Source of the DNA: Corynebacterium pilosum DSM 20521 = CIP 103422
Lineage (GTDB): Bacteria > Actinomycetota > Actinomycetes > Mycobacteriales > Mycobacteriaceae
NCBI RefSeq assembly: GCF_000373805.1
Contig: NZ_KB892443.1
Span: forward strand, 100 to 52,329
Reading direction: 5' to 3'
DNA: 52,230 nucleotides
Below, piece after piece: positions 51,963 through 52,230 of this stretch; position 1 is the first letter of the stretch, and every line of letters begins with the position of its first letter. Position numbers and translations under genes: made by a program. The notes beneath the pieces are model-generated. The model did no database searches and was not told where the DNA came from. It saw only the letters and a program-made list of their open reading frames with translations.

Positions 51963-52230
51963 TGAACCGTCACGGGTTTCTTGCCGCCTTCCGATAAGGA
52001 AGGATCACCAGCATGAAAAAGTCCTACGACCCCGAGTTCAAGACCCGGGCCGTCCGGATGGTCCAGCAGCACCGCGAGGACTACCGATCACTGACCGCCA
52101 CCTGCACCGCCATCGGCAGCGAGCTCGGGGTATCCCGGGAAACCCTGCGCAACTGGGTCCGGCAGGCCGAGGTCGACGCCGGCACCGCCCCCGGTGTCAC
52201 CACCGAGGAAAACGAGGAAATGGCCCGGCT
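51963..52230 (+). mobile_element. IS3-family element, right copy (partial)
   Basis: Begins TGAACCGTCACGGGTTTC at 51963, the same terminus as the left copy but in opposite orientation, and runs off the right edge. Shared sequence is 154 bp and identical by reading. It interrupts the gene whose C-terminus is at 51812-51962. Confidence 0.9.
52013..52230 (+). CDS. IS3-family transposase OrfA (partial)
   Basis: The first 72 residues of OrfA: MKKSYDPEFKTRAVRMV, then the helix-turn-helix A-I-G-S-E-L-G-V-S-R-E-T-L-R-N-W-V-R-Q. The gene continues beyond the window. Ribosome binding site AAGGAAGGAT. Confidence 0.9.
   Translation, partial: MKKSYDPEFKTRAVRMVQQHREDYRSLTATCTAIGSELGVSRETLRNWVRQAEVDAGTAPGVTTEENEEMAR

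Noticed and set aside
1..52230. The whole window as a composite transposon between the two IS copies
   Set aside because: The interior carries ribosomal proteins, ssb, leuS, panBC and other core genes in an order typical of the genus, so it is chromosome, not cargo.

Overview
The window is a stretch of high-GC chromosome from a Corynebacterium-type actinobacterium. Evidence for this: the ribosomal operon rpsF-ssb-rplI has no rpsR between ssb and rplI. It is followed by the DUF5318 / class A PBP / GT87 cluster seen in mycolic-acid actinobacteria. ino1, a malR-uspA pair and leuS lie in an order close to what I recall for the origin-proximal part of C. glutamicum. The sequence also has McbR-type (TAGAC-N6-GTCTA) and GlxR-type (TGTGA-N6-TCACA-like) operators. 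Many genes appear leaderless: a TANNNT box lies 6-9 bases before the start codon.

Layout. 1-154: end of an IS3-family element, with a second inverted copy at 51963-52230. 376-6472 (minus): rplI, ssb, rpsF, a small membrane protein, a GT87 mannosyltransferase-like protein, a class A PBP and a DUF5318 protein. 6609-11499 (plus): ino1, malR, uspA, a membrane protein and an AbgT transporter with a GlxR-like site. 11496-17415: trhO, an Imm51-like small protein, a DUF1846 protein, nei2, nnr and a TIGR02206 membrane protein. 17465-17557: an unusual 93-bp inverted repeat. 17593-21093: an HrtBA-like ABC exporter divergent from a NarL-type two-component system. 21104-25107: flavin monooxygenase, MFS transporter, COG2085 reductase and LLM flavin oxidoreductase.

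25109-26079 is an IS graveyard holding two decayed IS3-family transposases and a frameshifted small membrane protein gene. 26080-27785 is panBC. 27858-31393 carries a secreted subtilase and an FGGY sugar kinase. 31523-41589 holds three distant paralogues of an uncharacterised family (plus two DUF202 proteins, VanZ and an AcuI-like reductase). It also has a two-gene YeiH-type transporter unit under two McbR boxes, and leuS. 41919-42997: cspA and an SDR.

42998-47158 is accessory DNA. An AlbA_2/RecG-like gene lies between two roughly 340-bp direct repeats built of iterated inverted motifs, followed by two lipoproteins. 47159-51703 is a four-carbon acid-sugar (threonate/erythronate-type) locus: FadR-type regulator, DUF1537 kinase, 3-HIBADH-like dehydrogenase and GntP permease. 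The aldolase and isomerase are not visible before the right-hand IS copy, which truncates a neighbouring gene.

The best candidates for something undescribed are the repeat-flanked AlbA_2 cassette (43031-45460), the three-paralogue family, and the McbR-controlled small-protein plus YeiH transporter pair. All calls come from reading the sequence and from family knowledge; no database search was run.
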